A stretch of DNA of 27,601 bases from VGCC01 sp964495555 (GTDB lineage Bacteria; Actinomycetota; Actinomycetes; S36-B12): positions 1 to 27,601 of the forward strand of contig CAZBWA010000016.1 in assembly GCA_964495555.1 (NCBI GenBank), written 5' to 3'. Under the pieces are notes generated by a model. It was not told where the DNA came from and did not search any database. It saw only the letters and a program-made list of their open reading frames with translations. This document shows positions 1-7,988 of this stretch, piece after piece (within the stretch, counting starts at the first letter, position 1; each line of letters begins with the position of its first letter). Made by a program: the position numbers and the translations under genes.

Positions 1-99
1 ATGGTGATCGTGGAAGTTGGAGTCGCACCGGTGAAGCCGGCCGAGTTCGTGATCTTCCGCTTGTCCCAGTTCTCCGGTGGCACGTCCATCGCCGAATAG
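1..99 (+). CDS. Contractile tail sheath protein, C-terminal fragment (5' end outside window)
   Basis: The open frame from base 1 to the TAG at 97-99 encodes about 32 residues ending in a stretch with VGVAPVKPAEFVIFRLSQ, which matches the conserved end of eCIS/phage tail sheath proteins (Afp2-4/Pvc2-4, T4 gp18 C-terminal domain). In the family this end forms part of the inner sheath layer that touches the tube. It lies 29 bp upstream of the tube gene, the usual sheath-then-tube order. The ATG at base 1 is probably an internal methionine, because sheath proteins are several hundred residues long and only the tail is visible here. Confidence 0.8.
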   Translation: MVIVEVGVAPVKPAEFVIFRLSQFSGGTSIAE

Positions 100-128
100 T
101 CCACGTTCATCACTAGAGGAGATAATCC

Positions 129-572
129 ATGGCTCTCGCAGACGGTGAAGCCCTAACCGCCTATTCGTTCGAGTTCTCGATCGATGGGCAGAACATCCCG
201 AACGTCATCGAGGTGAACAACATCGCGCAGGAGGCTGCGACGATCGAGATGAAGTCGATGACCGCATCGGGCAAGTACGTGATCCAGCAGATGCTGGGCC
301 CGCGTCAGTCCGGTCAGATCCAGGTGACGGTCCTTGCGACCGGTGACGGTGGAGTGACCAAGTGGTTCCTCGACGGCCTCAAGGGCGATTTCATGGGCGC
401 CCGCAAGACCGGCAAGCTGGTCTACAAGGACACGTACGGGACCCCGGTGCGCACCATCGAGTTCACCAACCTCATGGTCACCAGCGTCACTTACGGTGCG
501 CTCAAGGCCGGTGAGGCGTCGGGAATCAACATCACGATCAGCATGACGTTCACGGAGATGACGACAGGCTGA
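129..572 (+). CDS. Inner tube protein (T4 gp19 / Afp1-like) of the contractile injection system
   Basis: This 147-aa protein has the size and beta-rich pattern of phage tail tube proteins: FEFSIDGQNIPNVIEV at the N-terminus and a terminal beta strand with GINITISMTF. It should polymerise as stacked hexameric rings inside the sheath and carry the cargo. The start is set by a strong AGGAG at 117-121, 7 nt before the ATG. It follows the sheath gene directly and is the first of a run of tail and baseplate genes. A second tube-like domain is fused to the hub protein at 4208-5713, so this copy is most likely the major, repeating tube subunit. Confidence 0.88.
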   Translation: MALADGEALTAYSFEFSIDGQNIPNVIEVNNIAQEAATIEMKSMTASGKYVIQQMLGPRQSGQIQVTVLATGDGGVTKWFLDGLKGDFMGARKTGKLVYKDTYGTPVRTIEFTNLMVTSVTYGALKAGEASGINITISMTFTEMTTG

Positions 573-600
573 TCGTCGATATCGATAGGAGTGTGGGTTC

Positions 601-990
601 ATGACCGTGACTGAAGTAGGTCCGCTACAGACCACGTTCAACTTCGTCCTGCCCCGCGGATATGTCGACGCCAACGGTGTCGTGCATCGCGAGGGCACGA
701 TGCGGTTGGCGACAGCACGAGACGAGCTCATGCCCCTTCTGGACCCGAAGGTCAAGGAGCACGAGGCTTTCACCAGCCTCCTGCTCCTTGCCCGGGTGGT
801 CACCCGGTTGGGCACGCTCCCGGTCATCGACGACCAGGTCATCGGAGGGCTGTGGGCGACGGACCTGTCGTTCCTGCAGGACCTCTACCGCCGGATCAAC
901 ACCGAGGGCACCACGGTGGCCGAGGTCACCTGCCCCAACTGCCAGGAGGCGATCCTGGTGGATGTGGGTGGTGGTGCACCGGGGGAATAG
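601..990 (+). CDS. Tail-assembly-chaperone-like protein with a C-terminal CxxC
   Basis: A 129-aa protein placed between the tube and the DUF6760-like gene. This is where contractile phages and actinobacterial eCIS carry a tail assembly (gp41/E-like) protein that helps load the tape measure. The visible features are a beta-rich N-terminus followed by an alpha-helical part rich in Leu and Arg. Near the end Cys111 and Cys114 form a single CPNC pair, half of a zinc ribbon, so metal binding would need dimerisation or a partner. The start has AGGAG at 587-591, 9 nt upstream of the ATG. The stop (TAG 988-990) shares its G with the GTG of the next gene, which lies in the -1 frame. The assignment rests on position and general pattern, not on a diagnostic motif. 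Confidence 0.6.
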   Translation: MTVTEVGPLQTTFNFVLPRGYVDANGVVHREGTMRLATARDELMPLLDPKVKEHEAFTSLLLLARVVTRLGTLPVIDDQVIGGLWATDLSFLQDLYRRINTEGTTVAEVTCPNCQEAILVDVGGGAPGE

Positions 991-1151
991 TGACGGTCGG
1001 GCCCGATCGCCTCTGGGAGGAGATCGGGTTCCTGGCCTACTACCTCCACTGGTCGTTCGATGACCTCCTCGACCTCACCCACGACGTGAGGCGACGGATG
1101 GCGTCCGTTGTGTCGAACTTCAACAAGATCGCGTCGGAGGGTGCTCGATGA
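990..1151 (+). CDS. DUF6760-like eCIS/phage microprotein (53 aa)
   Basis: This short GTG-started gene encodes 53 residues containing DRLWEEIGFLAYYLHWSFDD and DLTHDVRRRM, a pattern I associate with the DUF6760 family found next to tail assembly genes in actinobacterial eCIS and related phages. Its role is unknown. The GTG at 990 overlaps the TAG of the upstream gene by one base, and its TGA (1149-1151) overlaps the ATG of the next gene as ATGA, so translation is probably coupled on both sides. The same frame stays open upstream to at least 852, so it could also be made as a -1 frameshift extension of the upstream protein. The aromatic, amphipathic sequence suggests a helical assembly factor. 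Confidence 0.72.
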   Translation: MTVGPDRLWEEIGFLAYYLHWSFDDLLDLTHDVRRRMASVVSNFNKIASEGAR

Positions 1152-4100
1152 GTGATGCACCACCCGAAGGTGCTGGCACGCCCCCAGCACCCGGTGCACC
1201 CGAGCAGCGTGGTGACTTCATGCTGCTCCCTCCTCTCACGCCCACCTTCGGCATCCCCTCACTGATCCAGCAGTTGCCGAAGGAGTTCCTGGTCACTCGG
1301 CGTCCGGTGGCCGTGTCCACCGAACCCGTCGGCCACACGGTCGATGCGAAACTCACTGGGCGGATCCCGGGTCGTGCGCGGCGTCAGATGCGCTTCCCGG
1401 CCGAGGATCTCGAGCACCTCATTGCCCCGGCGGACGAGGAGTGGGTCGACGAGGAGTCCCCGACGCAGGCAGCTCCCGCGCGTCGTCCGACATCGCGCCC
1501 ACGTGCGGTGCCTACGCGTCGAACCCCCCAGTCTCCGCCCCTGCCCACGCGTCGGGACGTGCACACGTCAGTCACGAGTCGGCCTCCTGCCCCGCGCCCC
1601 GCGGATGCTGCGCGCACGACAGGACCGACTGAGCGGAACGGGCTCCCCGAAACCATCCCCGGGGAACTGATCGCCCCACCGATGCCCCCATCGACGTTCC
1701 CGGGAGTGGGGGACTCCTCCTCCGTCGTGCGCCGCCGTGGCGGTCTCCCACCCGCTCCGGTCACCCCACCCGATCAGGACGTGAAGTCCGAGGGGCTCTC
1801 CGATCGCGAACCGCCCGCGGCGGCTGCTTCCACCCCACCCGCGGCCCCGCCAGCCACGAGTGCGCCCCAGTCGGACGGTGAGTCCTGGACGCCCCCCGGA
1901 CCGACCACCGGAAACGCCTCGCCGGAAAGCGACACCGACACCCCGCTCGTCCCTGCACGCCGCCCAGGCCGATCGGGTCAGAACTCGGATGCGCCTCCGC
2001 CCCTCCAGCGGCGCAGGTCGCGCGGTCGCGTCAACGTCCCCATCGTTCCCGACGACAACGACGACGACCTGCCGCCTGCCGTGAAGAAGATGCTCGAGGA
2101 GATCGACGAACTCGAGGCGCAGGCGTCCGGGTCCGCAGCTCGCAGTGACGTCCAACTTCCGCCCACGACCTTGGTCGACAGCGAGACGCGAGCGAGTTCG
2201 CCGTCACGCACCCGCGCGAGCGAGCCGCCGCCTGCGCAGTCCTCCGAGTTGACCCACCGCCAGGATTCCGCGGGGGAGTCCACGGCAGGTTCGCTGCCGG
2301 CACCGCGATCGGACGAACGCCCGGGCANNNNNNNNNNNNNNNNNNNNNNNNNNNNNNNNNNNNNNNNNNNNNNNNNNNNNNNNNNNNNNNNNNNNNNNNN
2401 NNNNNNNNNNNNNNNNNNNNNNNNNNNCGTCACCGACGGCGCCGCCGACACCGGTCCACCGTGCATCCACCTCCGCGGCTGGGTCCGCTCCGAGCGATGC
2501 CGACATCGCCGACCTCGTCCACCGTGTCGACCCGGACCACGGCCCGACTGATGACGTGGTGGCCAGCCCGAGGGCAACCCCGAGGACATCGTCACGACCC
2601 CCTCGTCCGGCGCCGGAGATGTCGTCGCTGTCGCAGGGCGAGGCGACCGGGCAGCTGCAGGCCCGTGCGGCCGCGCAGGAGGGACCATCCGCAGCTGAGC
2701 TCGCAGCGCTGGTCCATCGCGTGGAGGCCGCGGGGGAGACAGCGGCCGATTCTCCTCGGGTGAGTGACGCGCGCACCACCGGCGCGACCCCGGGATCTCT
2801 TCCTCCCTCTGCCGCCATGCCGGGAACCCCGTTCCCCGGCATCGCGGACGTTCCCGATGCTGGGACATCGGAGAGTCCTTCTGCCGGAACGCGTCCCACT
2901 CGAGCAGATTCATCGGAGTCGCCTCCACCGGAGCCAGGCCTCGGCAGGCCACGCCCGTCGGCGTCCCGCGTGTCCGCCGCGTCTCGGCCCGGTTCGCCAG
3001 ACCCCGATGACGCCACGGAACTCGCCCATCGGATCGAGACGGCCCCCTCGGGAGGCGATGCCTCGGTGTCGGGTTCACCCCCCGCCTCGGCGGCGACCAC
3101 GTCGGTCGGCGGTGCGCCGGTGAACGGTGCGACGTCGAATCCGCACACGAGCGCTGCATCCGCGCTCGTCTCAGGAACCTCGCTGAGTGCGACCACCCGC
3201 GGAACGACTCTTGCGGCGACGGTCCCCTCGGCTGTGTCCCCCTCCTCCCCAGGGTCGGTAGGTCGCGAGCAGAAGGCTGGGCCGCAGATCCGACCCGTGC
3301 TCGCAGGGCGTACCGGAATCCAGCGCCGTGCACGCTCGCGTCCGGCCCCGGGTGGATCGTCGCGGGACACCGTGCCTTCCGGGCTGGCGGGGTTCGCGGG
3401 AACACCCACCCCGAAGGTGGCTGGCCCCCGTCGCGTGGAGGTTCCCGAATCCGTGAAGCAAGCACTCCGCGGATCGGTCGGGGAACCACCCACGCATGTG
3501 ACAGTTCATGAAGGGGACCATGCCGCCGAGATGACGGGCGCGGTGAACGCGGAGGCGTTCACGCGCGACGGTCAGATCTACCTCGCAGGCGATGCACCGT
3601 TGTCTAGTGCGCGCGGGCAGGAACTGCTCGCCCACGAACTGACGCACGTCATCCAGCAAGGCGGGCGCAATGGGTCCATGCCGGGTGAACACACTCGCGA
3701 GGGGCAGGACCTCGAGTCGAAAGCGCTGGCCGTCGAGCAGGCGATGGCGTCGGGTGCACGCGAGACCATCGCGCCCAAGGCCCTGGCGCGTCCCTCACGT
3801 GACCCCGAGACTCCCGAACTGCACCATCGGCACGACGGTGGTCCGCGGGATGCACCCGGTCGGAGCAGTTGGACATCGCCGCCGCCACCTCCGCGTCCCC
3901 AGCAGGCATCCGCACCCTCCACCGTCGATGCGGGTGCGGACATCCAGCGTCGCGAGCGTGACCTGCGTTCGAGTGCACTTTCGCGCGGACTCGGTGCCAT
4001 CGCCGGTGCCGTCGAACACACCCTGGTGAGCAACATCGAGCAAGAGGTCCTCGGTCCGCCCGCGGCAGTGAAGGACAAGGACTCCCGATACAAGCGGCTC

Positions 4101-4205
4101 GAACGACAGGCCGCCGACCTCTATCCCTATATTCGAGCTCGCCTTCGGGCCGAACTCGTGCGTGACCGGGAGCGCCGCGGCCGCATTACACGGGATTGGA
4201 GCTAG
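1148..4205 (+). CDS. eCIS-core (DUF4157) protein with long disordered Pro/Ser/Arg-rich linker; interrupted by an assembly gap
   Basis: The gene starts at the ATG overlapping the previous TGA and ends at TAG 4203-4205; bases 2328-2427 are Ns. The N-terminus has an ordered patch (PPLTPTFGIPSLIQQLPKEF), followed by several hundred residues of low-complexity Pro/Ser/Thr/Arg sequence. Near the end is the eCIS-core/DUF4157 domain: VPESVKQALRGSVG through LAHELTHVIQQGG, with the HELTH metal-binding-like motif encoded at 3632-3646. A basic helical tail (YPYIRARLRAELVRDRERRG) closes the protein. DUF4157 proteins mark eCIS loci and include structural and effector-linked members. No toxin domain follows, so a conserved accessory or loading role is likelier than a toxin. 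Upstream and downstream frames join only if the true gap length is a multiple of 3, so a frameshift or two genes cannot be excluded. Confidence 0.75.
2328..2427. other. Assembly gap of exactly 100 N
   Basis: One hundred consecutive Ns, the usual placeholder for a gap of unknown size. It falls inside the low-complexity part of the DUF4157 gene, where GC-rich repetitive sequence often breaks assemblies. The reading frames on either side disagree when the gap is taken literally. Confidence 0.99.
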
Positions 4206-4207
4206 CG

Positions 4208-5713
4208 ATGTCGATCTCCGATCTGATGGGGTTCCTCGGCAACCTCCCGATCCCGCCGGTGCCGGTTGGGGGTGGGCCGATGAGTTTCGGGTCCACCCGC
4301 TACGACCCGGGCTACCCCGCCGGCTACTTCACCGGCTTCGCGATCGCCGTGGATGCCACCCGGGACCCGACACTCGGCGGCGGCTGGCAGTCCATGTCCC
4401 TCGGGTCGATGGAGATGAACACCAACGATCTGCCCGCGGGCGGGTACATGCGCACGACGTTCCGCGAGGTTGAGCGGGTGTCCTACGGTCGCGTCACCCT
4501 GTCGCGGGCGTACGCACCGGGCACCAGCACGAGCATCACCGAGTGGTTCAGTTGGGCGCGCGCCAATGGTCCGACAAGCGTGGCCATCACGGTGGAGATC
4601 CCCGAGGGGCCGAATCCCAAGAAGTACACGATCGTGTTCCGCAACGCATTCCCCGAGACATGGAACGCACCGAGCTTCCAGGCAGGCGTCGTCAATCAGA
4701 TCGGCACGGGCATCGCGATGTCCAGCTCAATCGAGACATTGACCTTCACCTTCTCCGGATACAACATCGAGACTTTCGGTGGCGGAATCCCGATGGTCGA
4801 CATGTCCATCACCGCGGAGGAGAAGGTCGAGCCCTGCAAGCTCGTCATCATCCCCAACACCGGGAGCGTTACGCGCAAACTGCTCGCGAAGATGAGCTCC
4901 TGGACTCTGGGATCCTCCGCGCTCGGCCAGGCCTTCGGCGTCGGTTCCCTGGGTTCGGCGATCGCGCGCCAGGCTGCAGTCCTCGCGGCGGAGTACGACT
5001 CGGTTCAGTTCTTCCTCCCTCCGGCCAGCATGAAGATCACGAAGGCTGCCAGCTGGGAGATCACGGACTCCAGCTCGTCGGAGCAGTCGGGGCCGCTGGA
5101 GTGGAACGGCCCGCAGCCGATGAAGATGGAATTCGAATTCCTGATGAAGTCCACGGACATCAATCTGCGACCGACGGGAGCCTTGGGCTACGGTAAGAAG
5201 CGCGATGTCATGAGTGAGTTGAAAAAGATGCTCATGCTCGTGGAGAACTACAGCAACTCGTTCTGGTCCACAGCCACGACACCGCCTCTGGTCATGCTGC
5301 TGTGGGGATCGTTCATCTCTCCGCTCTCCGTCGTGTCCCAGTTCTCGTCGCAGATCGTGCGCTTCGACTCCGACGGCTCGCCCAGTAAGGCCATCGGATC
5401 GATGCAGCTCACCCAGTATCCGAGCACGGGCTCTCTGACCAATCCCACGTCCGGGGGTCTCGCTCCCGAGCTGAGCGAGACGATCCTCGAGAGCGACACC
5501 CTCGCGCACCTGTCCTACCGGACGTACCAGTCCGCCAAGCACTGGCGCGATATCGCCGAGCACAACGACATCGACGACCCCATGCGCGTGCCGAAGGGGC
5601 GCAAGGTCCTCCTTCCCGCACCCGCCGAGCTGCCTAAGCGCGGTGAGGGCGGCATGGTCCTGATGGACGAGGATCCCGAGGAACTCTCGCCGGGAATCGA
5701 CGAGGACTACTGA
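4208..5713 (+). CDS. Fused tube-like / LysM baseplate hub protein (Afp5- or tube-initiator-like plus Afp7/gp53-like)
   Basis: 501 aa. A GGAG at 4198-4201 lies 6 nt before the ATG at 4208, which favours it over the in-frame TTG at 4196. Residues about 40-190 resemble a tail tube subunit (GWQSMSLGSMEMNTN, a central SVAITVEIPEG, and NAFPETWNAPSF as in gp19-like tubes). Residues about 265-400 resemble the Afp7/Pvc7 family (FFLPPASMKITKAASW, GPLEWNGPQPMKMEFEFLM). Residues about 425-475 form a LysM-like domain (ILESDTLAHLSYRTYQ, WRDIAEHNDID, PMRVPKGRKVLLP). In Afp and PVC the tube initiator and LysM protein are separate genes; here both appear on one chain that would bridge the central tube and baseplate. 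It starts 2 bp after the DUF4157 stop and overlaps the spike gene by one base. Confidence 0.8.
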   Translation: MSISDLMGFLGNLPIPPVPVGGGPMSFGSTRYDPGYPAGYFTGFAIAVDATRDPTLGGGWQSMSLGSMEMNTNDLPAGGYMRTTFREVERVSYGRVTLSRAYAPGTSTSITEWFSWARANGPTSVAITVEIPEGPNPKKYTIVFRNAFPETWNAPSFQAGVVNQIGTGIAMSSSIETLTFTFSGYNIETFGGGIPMVDMSITAEEKVEPCKLVIIPNTGSVTRKLLAKMSSWTLGSSALGQAFGVGSLGSAIARQAAVLAAEYDSVQFFLPPASMKITKAASWEITDSSSSEQSGPLEWNGPQPMKMEFEFLMKSTDINLRPTGALGYGKKRDVMSELKKMLMLVENYSNSFWSTATTPPLVMLLWGSFISPLSVVSQFSSQIVRFDSDGSPSKAIGSMQLTQYPSTGSLTNPTSGGLAPELSETILESDTLAHLSYRTYQSAKHWRDIAEHNDIDDPMRVPKGRKVLLPAPAELPKRGEGGMVLMDEDPEELSPGIDEDY

Positions 5714-7575
5714 TGGCGCTCCTGGGCAATTCCTACGACTCTCCCGGTGGCAACCTGCGGATGCTCTGGGACCGCACGCACATCACTGACGAAGAGCAGG
5801 CGCAGATCGCACGGGTCACCGTGGAGGCCCAACTCGGCATCCCGCGGATGTGCGAGGTGGAGATCAAGGGCGGACCGAAGAAGATCGCCGACTTCGGGGG
5901 ATCCAGAAGTCAGATCGGCAAGACCATCTCCGTATTCGGGTACGGCCTGGGGAATCTGACCGGCGACATCGTCTTTCGCGGCACCATCGCGAGCCGCGAA
6001 CTGCGGACGGATCCGGGCCAGGGTGCCCGCATCGTGTTGCGGGCCTACGACGGCGGCTACGAGATGATGGCAGCACGCAAGACCCGGTCATTCAAGGACA
6101 TGTCCTACGGCGAGATCGCCAAGAAGATCGCGCGCGAGTATTCCCTGGACGGACTGGTCGGAAGTGACATCTCCACGTCCGGCACCTCCCATTCCTTCGT
6201 GGTGCAGTCGAATGAGTCCGACTGGGACTTCCTGGCGCGCCTGGCACGGGAGCAGGGCTGGGTCATGTTCGTGCGCGTCTATACGCAGTTGACGGTGGGC
6301 AAGACCCAGTTGTTCTTCGGGCCCCCGAAGAAGGCCTCCGGATCCGTCTCCAGCGACACGAAGTTCAAGGCGGGTGATCGTCGCCTGCGATCCATCCGTG
6401 GCAGCGTCATCAGCGTCGGTATCCCCAAGAACGTGGCCATCCCCGGCTGGGATCTGCGCAAGGGTGAGGCCGCTCGGGGGAGCGACTCCATCGGGTCCGG
6501 GGATCTCCAGACGGCCAATCTGAAGTTCAAGTCCTCGAAGAAGGCCGGATCCGTGACCTCCCTGGAGACCTTCGCTGGGACTAAGGCGCGGGCAGAGCGT
6601 GCGGCGAAGGGGACCGCTGCGCGCATCGCGGGATCCTCGGTGGACATCGACATGATCGTGCGTGGCAATCCCCTGGTGAAGTTGAACCGACTCATCCAGT
6701 TGACCGACCTCGGAGATGTCTCCGGTATCCATACGGTGAGCGGGCTCGTGCACGTCTTTGATCCGAGCGCCGGCGGCTTCAGCACCCAGATCCTGTGCAC
6801 GGGCCTGGACGACCGGAGCCTGGGCGGCCTCATGGGGGCGGGCAAGCCTGCCGAGAGATTCCACGGCGTCTATCCGGCGGTGGTCAGCGACATCAAGGAT
6901 CCGCAGAACCTCGGACGCGTGAAGGTGGCGCTTCCCTGGTTGAGCAAGGACTACGTGACCGATTGGGCTCGGCTCATCCAACTCGGCGCAGGCAAGGACG
7001 TCGGCCTTCAGATGATGCCCCGGCCGAAGGAGGAGGTGGTCGTCGCATTCGAGAACGGCCAGCTGGACTCACCGGTCATCCTCGGCAGCGTCTTCGGAAA
7101 GAACACCGGGAAGATCCCCAACAACCAGCTCGTCAAGAACGGCAAACCCCTGGTCACCGCCTTGACCACGAAAGCGGGACATCAGCTCATTTTCGACGAT
7201 GACAACGATTCCTCGAGCATCACCTTGCAGATGAAGAACGGCAGTGCCTGCTCCGTAGTGATGACGGACAAGGGCGGCATCACCATCACCACGAAAGGTG
7301 ACCGCTCAGTGACGATCAAGAGTTCCCAGAACGTGATCGTCCAAGCGGAGAAGAACGCGAAAGTCTCGGCCAACGACGTGTCGATTGAGAGCAAGGGGCC
7401 CATCAAGATCCAGGGCAAGGGCAAACTCGACGTCACCGCGCCCAACATCGCAATGACAGCGCAATCATCGTTGAAGCTGAAGGGCACGAACGTCTCGATC
7501 GATGCCACGGCCAGCCTGGCCATGAAGGCGTCGGGGACGACGTCGGTCAAGGGAGCGGTGGTGAAACTGAATTGA
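5713..7575 (+). CDS. Baseplate spike/hub protein (VgrG, gp27-gp5, Afp8-like)
   Basis: 620 aa, starting at an ATG that overlaps the previous stop (TGATG). Residues 1-350 fit the gp27/GPD-like hub fold. Residues about 385-465 form the gp5 OB-fold (GVYPAVVSDIKDPQNLGRVK, VVVAFENGQLDSPVILGSVFG). Residues about 500-620 are short, repetitive, polar beta strands (ITITTKGDRSVTIKSS and similar), consistent with the triple-stranded beta-prism of the spike. It should trimerise under the tube and puncture the target membrane. No enzymatic or toxin extension follows the spike. No PAAR gene is found among the neighbours, so the tip is either bare, encoded elsewhere, or formed by this C-terminus. Confidence 0.9.
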   Translation: MALLGNSYDSPGGNLRMLWDRTHITDEEQAQIARVTVEAQLGIPRMCEVEIKGGPKKIADFGGSRSQIGKTISVFGYGLGNLTGDIVFRGTIASRELRTDPGQGARIVLRAYDGGYEMMAARKTRSFKDMSYGEIAKKIAREYSLDGLVGSDISTSGTSHSFVVQSNESDWDFLARLAREQGWVMFVRVYTQLTVGKTQLFFGPPKKASGSVSSDTKFKAGDRRLRSIRGSVISVGIPKNVAIPGWDLRKGEAARGSDSIGSGDLQTANLKFKSSKKAGSVTSLETFAGTKARAERAAKGTAARIAGSSVDIDMIVRGNPLVKLNRLIQLTDLGDVSGIHTVSGLVHVFDPSAGGFSTQILCTGLDDRSLGGLMGAGKPAERFHGVYPAVVSDIKDPQNLGRVKVALPWLSKDYVTDWARLIQLGAGKDVGLQMMPRPKEEVVVAFENGQLDSPVILGSVFGKNTGKIPNNQLVKNGKPLVTALTTKAGHQLIFDDDNDSSSITLQMKNGSACSVVMTDKGGITITTKGDRSVTIKSSQNVIVQAEKNAKVSANDVSIESKGPIKIQGKGKLDVTAPNIAMTAQSSLKLKGTNVSIDATASLAMKASGTTSVKGAVVKLN

Positions 7576-7988
7576 GCACCTCACGGATCGATGCCGCGTT
7601 CACTGGATCGGGGTTCGCCTACCCGTGGTCGATCACCCACCAGGGCGGCCTGCAGATGGTCACCGGCTACGAAAACGTCGAGCGCTCCATGCGCTTGATC
7701 CTGGGGACCGCCTACGGGGAGCGTCCGATGCGTCCCGAGTTCGGGTGCGCGATCCACGACATGCTCTTCGAGCCGGGCACCCTCGACCTGCTCAGCCGCA
7801 TCCAGGTGGAGGTCACCGACTCCCTCACCCGGTGGGAGACCCGCGCGGAGATCCTCGACGTCAAGGCCGTCTTCGACGACGACCCCTCCCGGGTGCTCAT
7901 CACGGTGACGTATCAGCTCAAGGGAACCTACGACCCGCGCAACCTGCTCGTCCCGTTCTACGTCATCCCCACGGAGGTGGAGCCGTGA
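7572..7988 (+). CDS. Baseplate wedge protein, gp25-like (Afp9-like)
   Basis: 138 aa with the gp25/lysozyme-like wedge signature: SGFAYPWSITHQGGLQMVTG, then RSMRLILGTAYGERPMRPEFG. In the family this protein links sheath and baseplate and nucleates sheath assembly. The start is the TTG at 7572 overlapping the spike stop (TTGA). The next in-frame ATG, at 7656, would remove the conserved N-terminal block, so TTG is preferred although no strong ribosome site is seen; coupling to the upstream gene probably drives translation. The stop overlaps the GTG of the next gene by 3 bp. Confidence 0.88.
   Translation: MSTSRIDAAFTGSGFAYPWSITHQGGLQMVTGYENVERSMRLILGTAYGERPMRPEFGCAIHDMLFEPGTLDLLSRIQVEVTDSLTRWETRAEILDVKAVFDDDPSRVLITVTYQLKGTYDPRNLLVPFYVIPTEVEP

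Noticed and set aside
2204..3493. Long antisense ORF opposite the DUF4157 gene
   Set aside because: Typical shadow of a GC-rich, Pro/Ser-rich gene; Arg/Gly/Ala-rich, no start signal, runs through the N gap.
7625..7984. N-terminal extension of the baseplate J frame
   Set aside because: This stretch is the shadow of the gp25 gene. The GTG at 7985 has a strong ribosome site and starts the family-like sequence.
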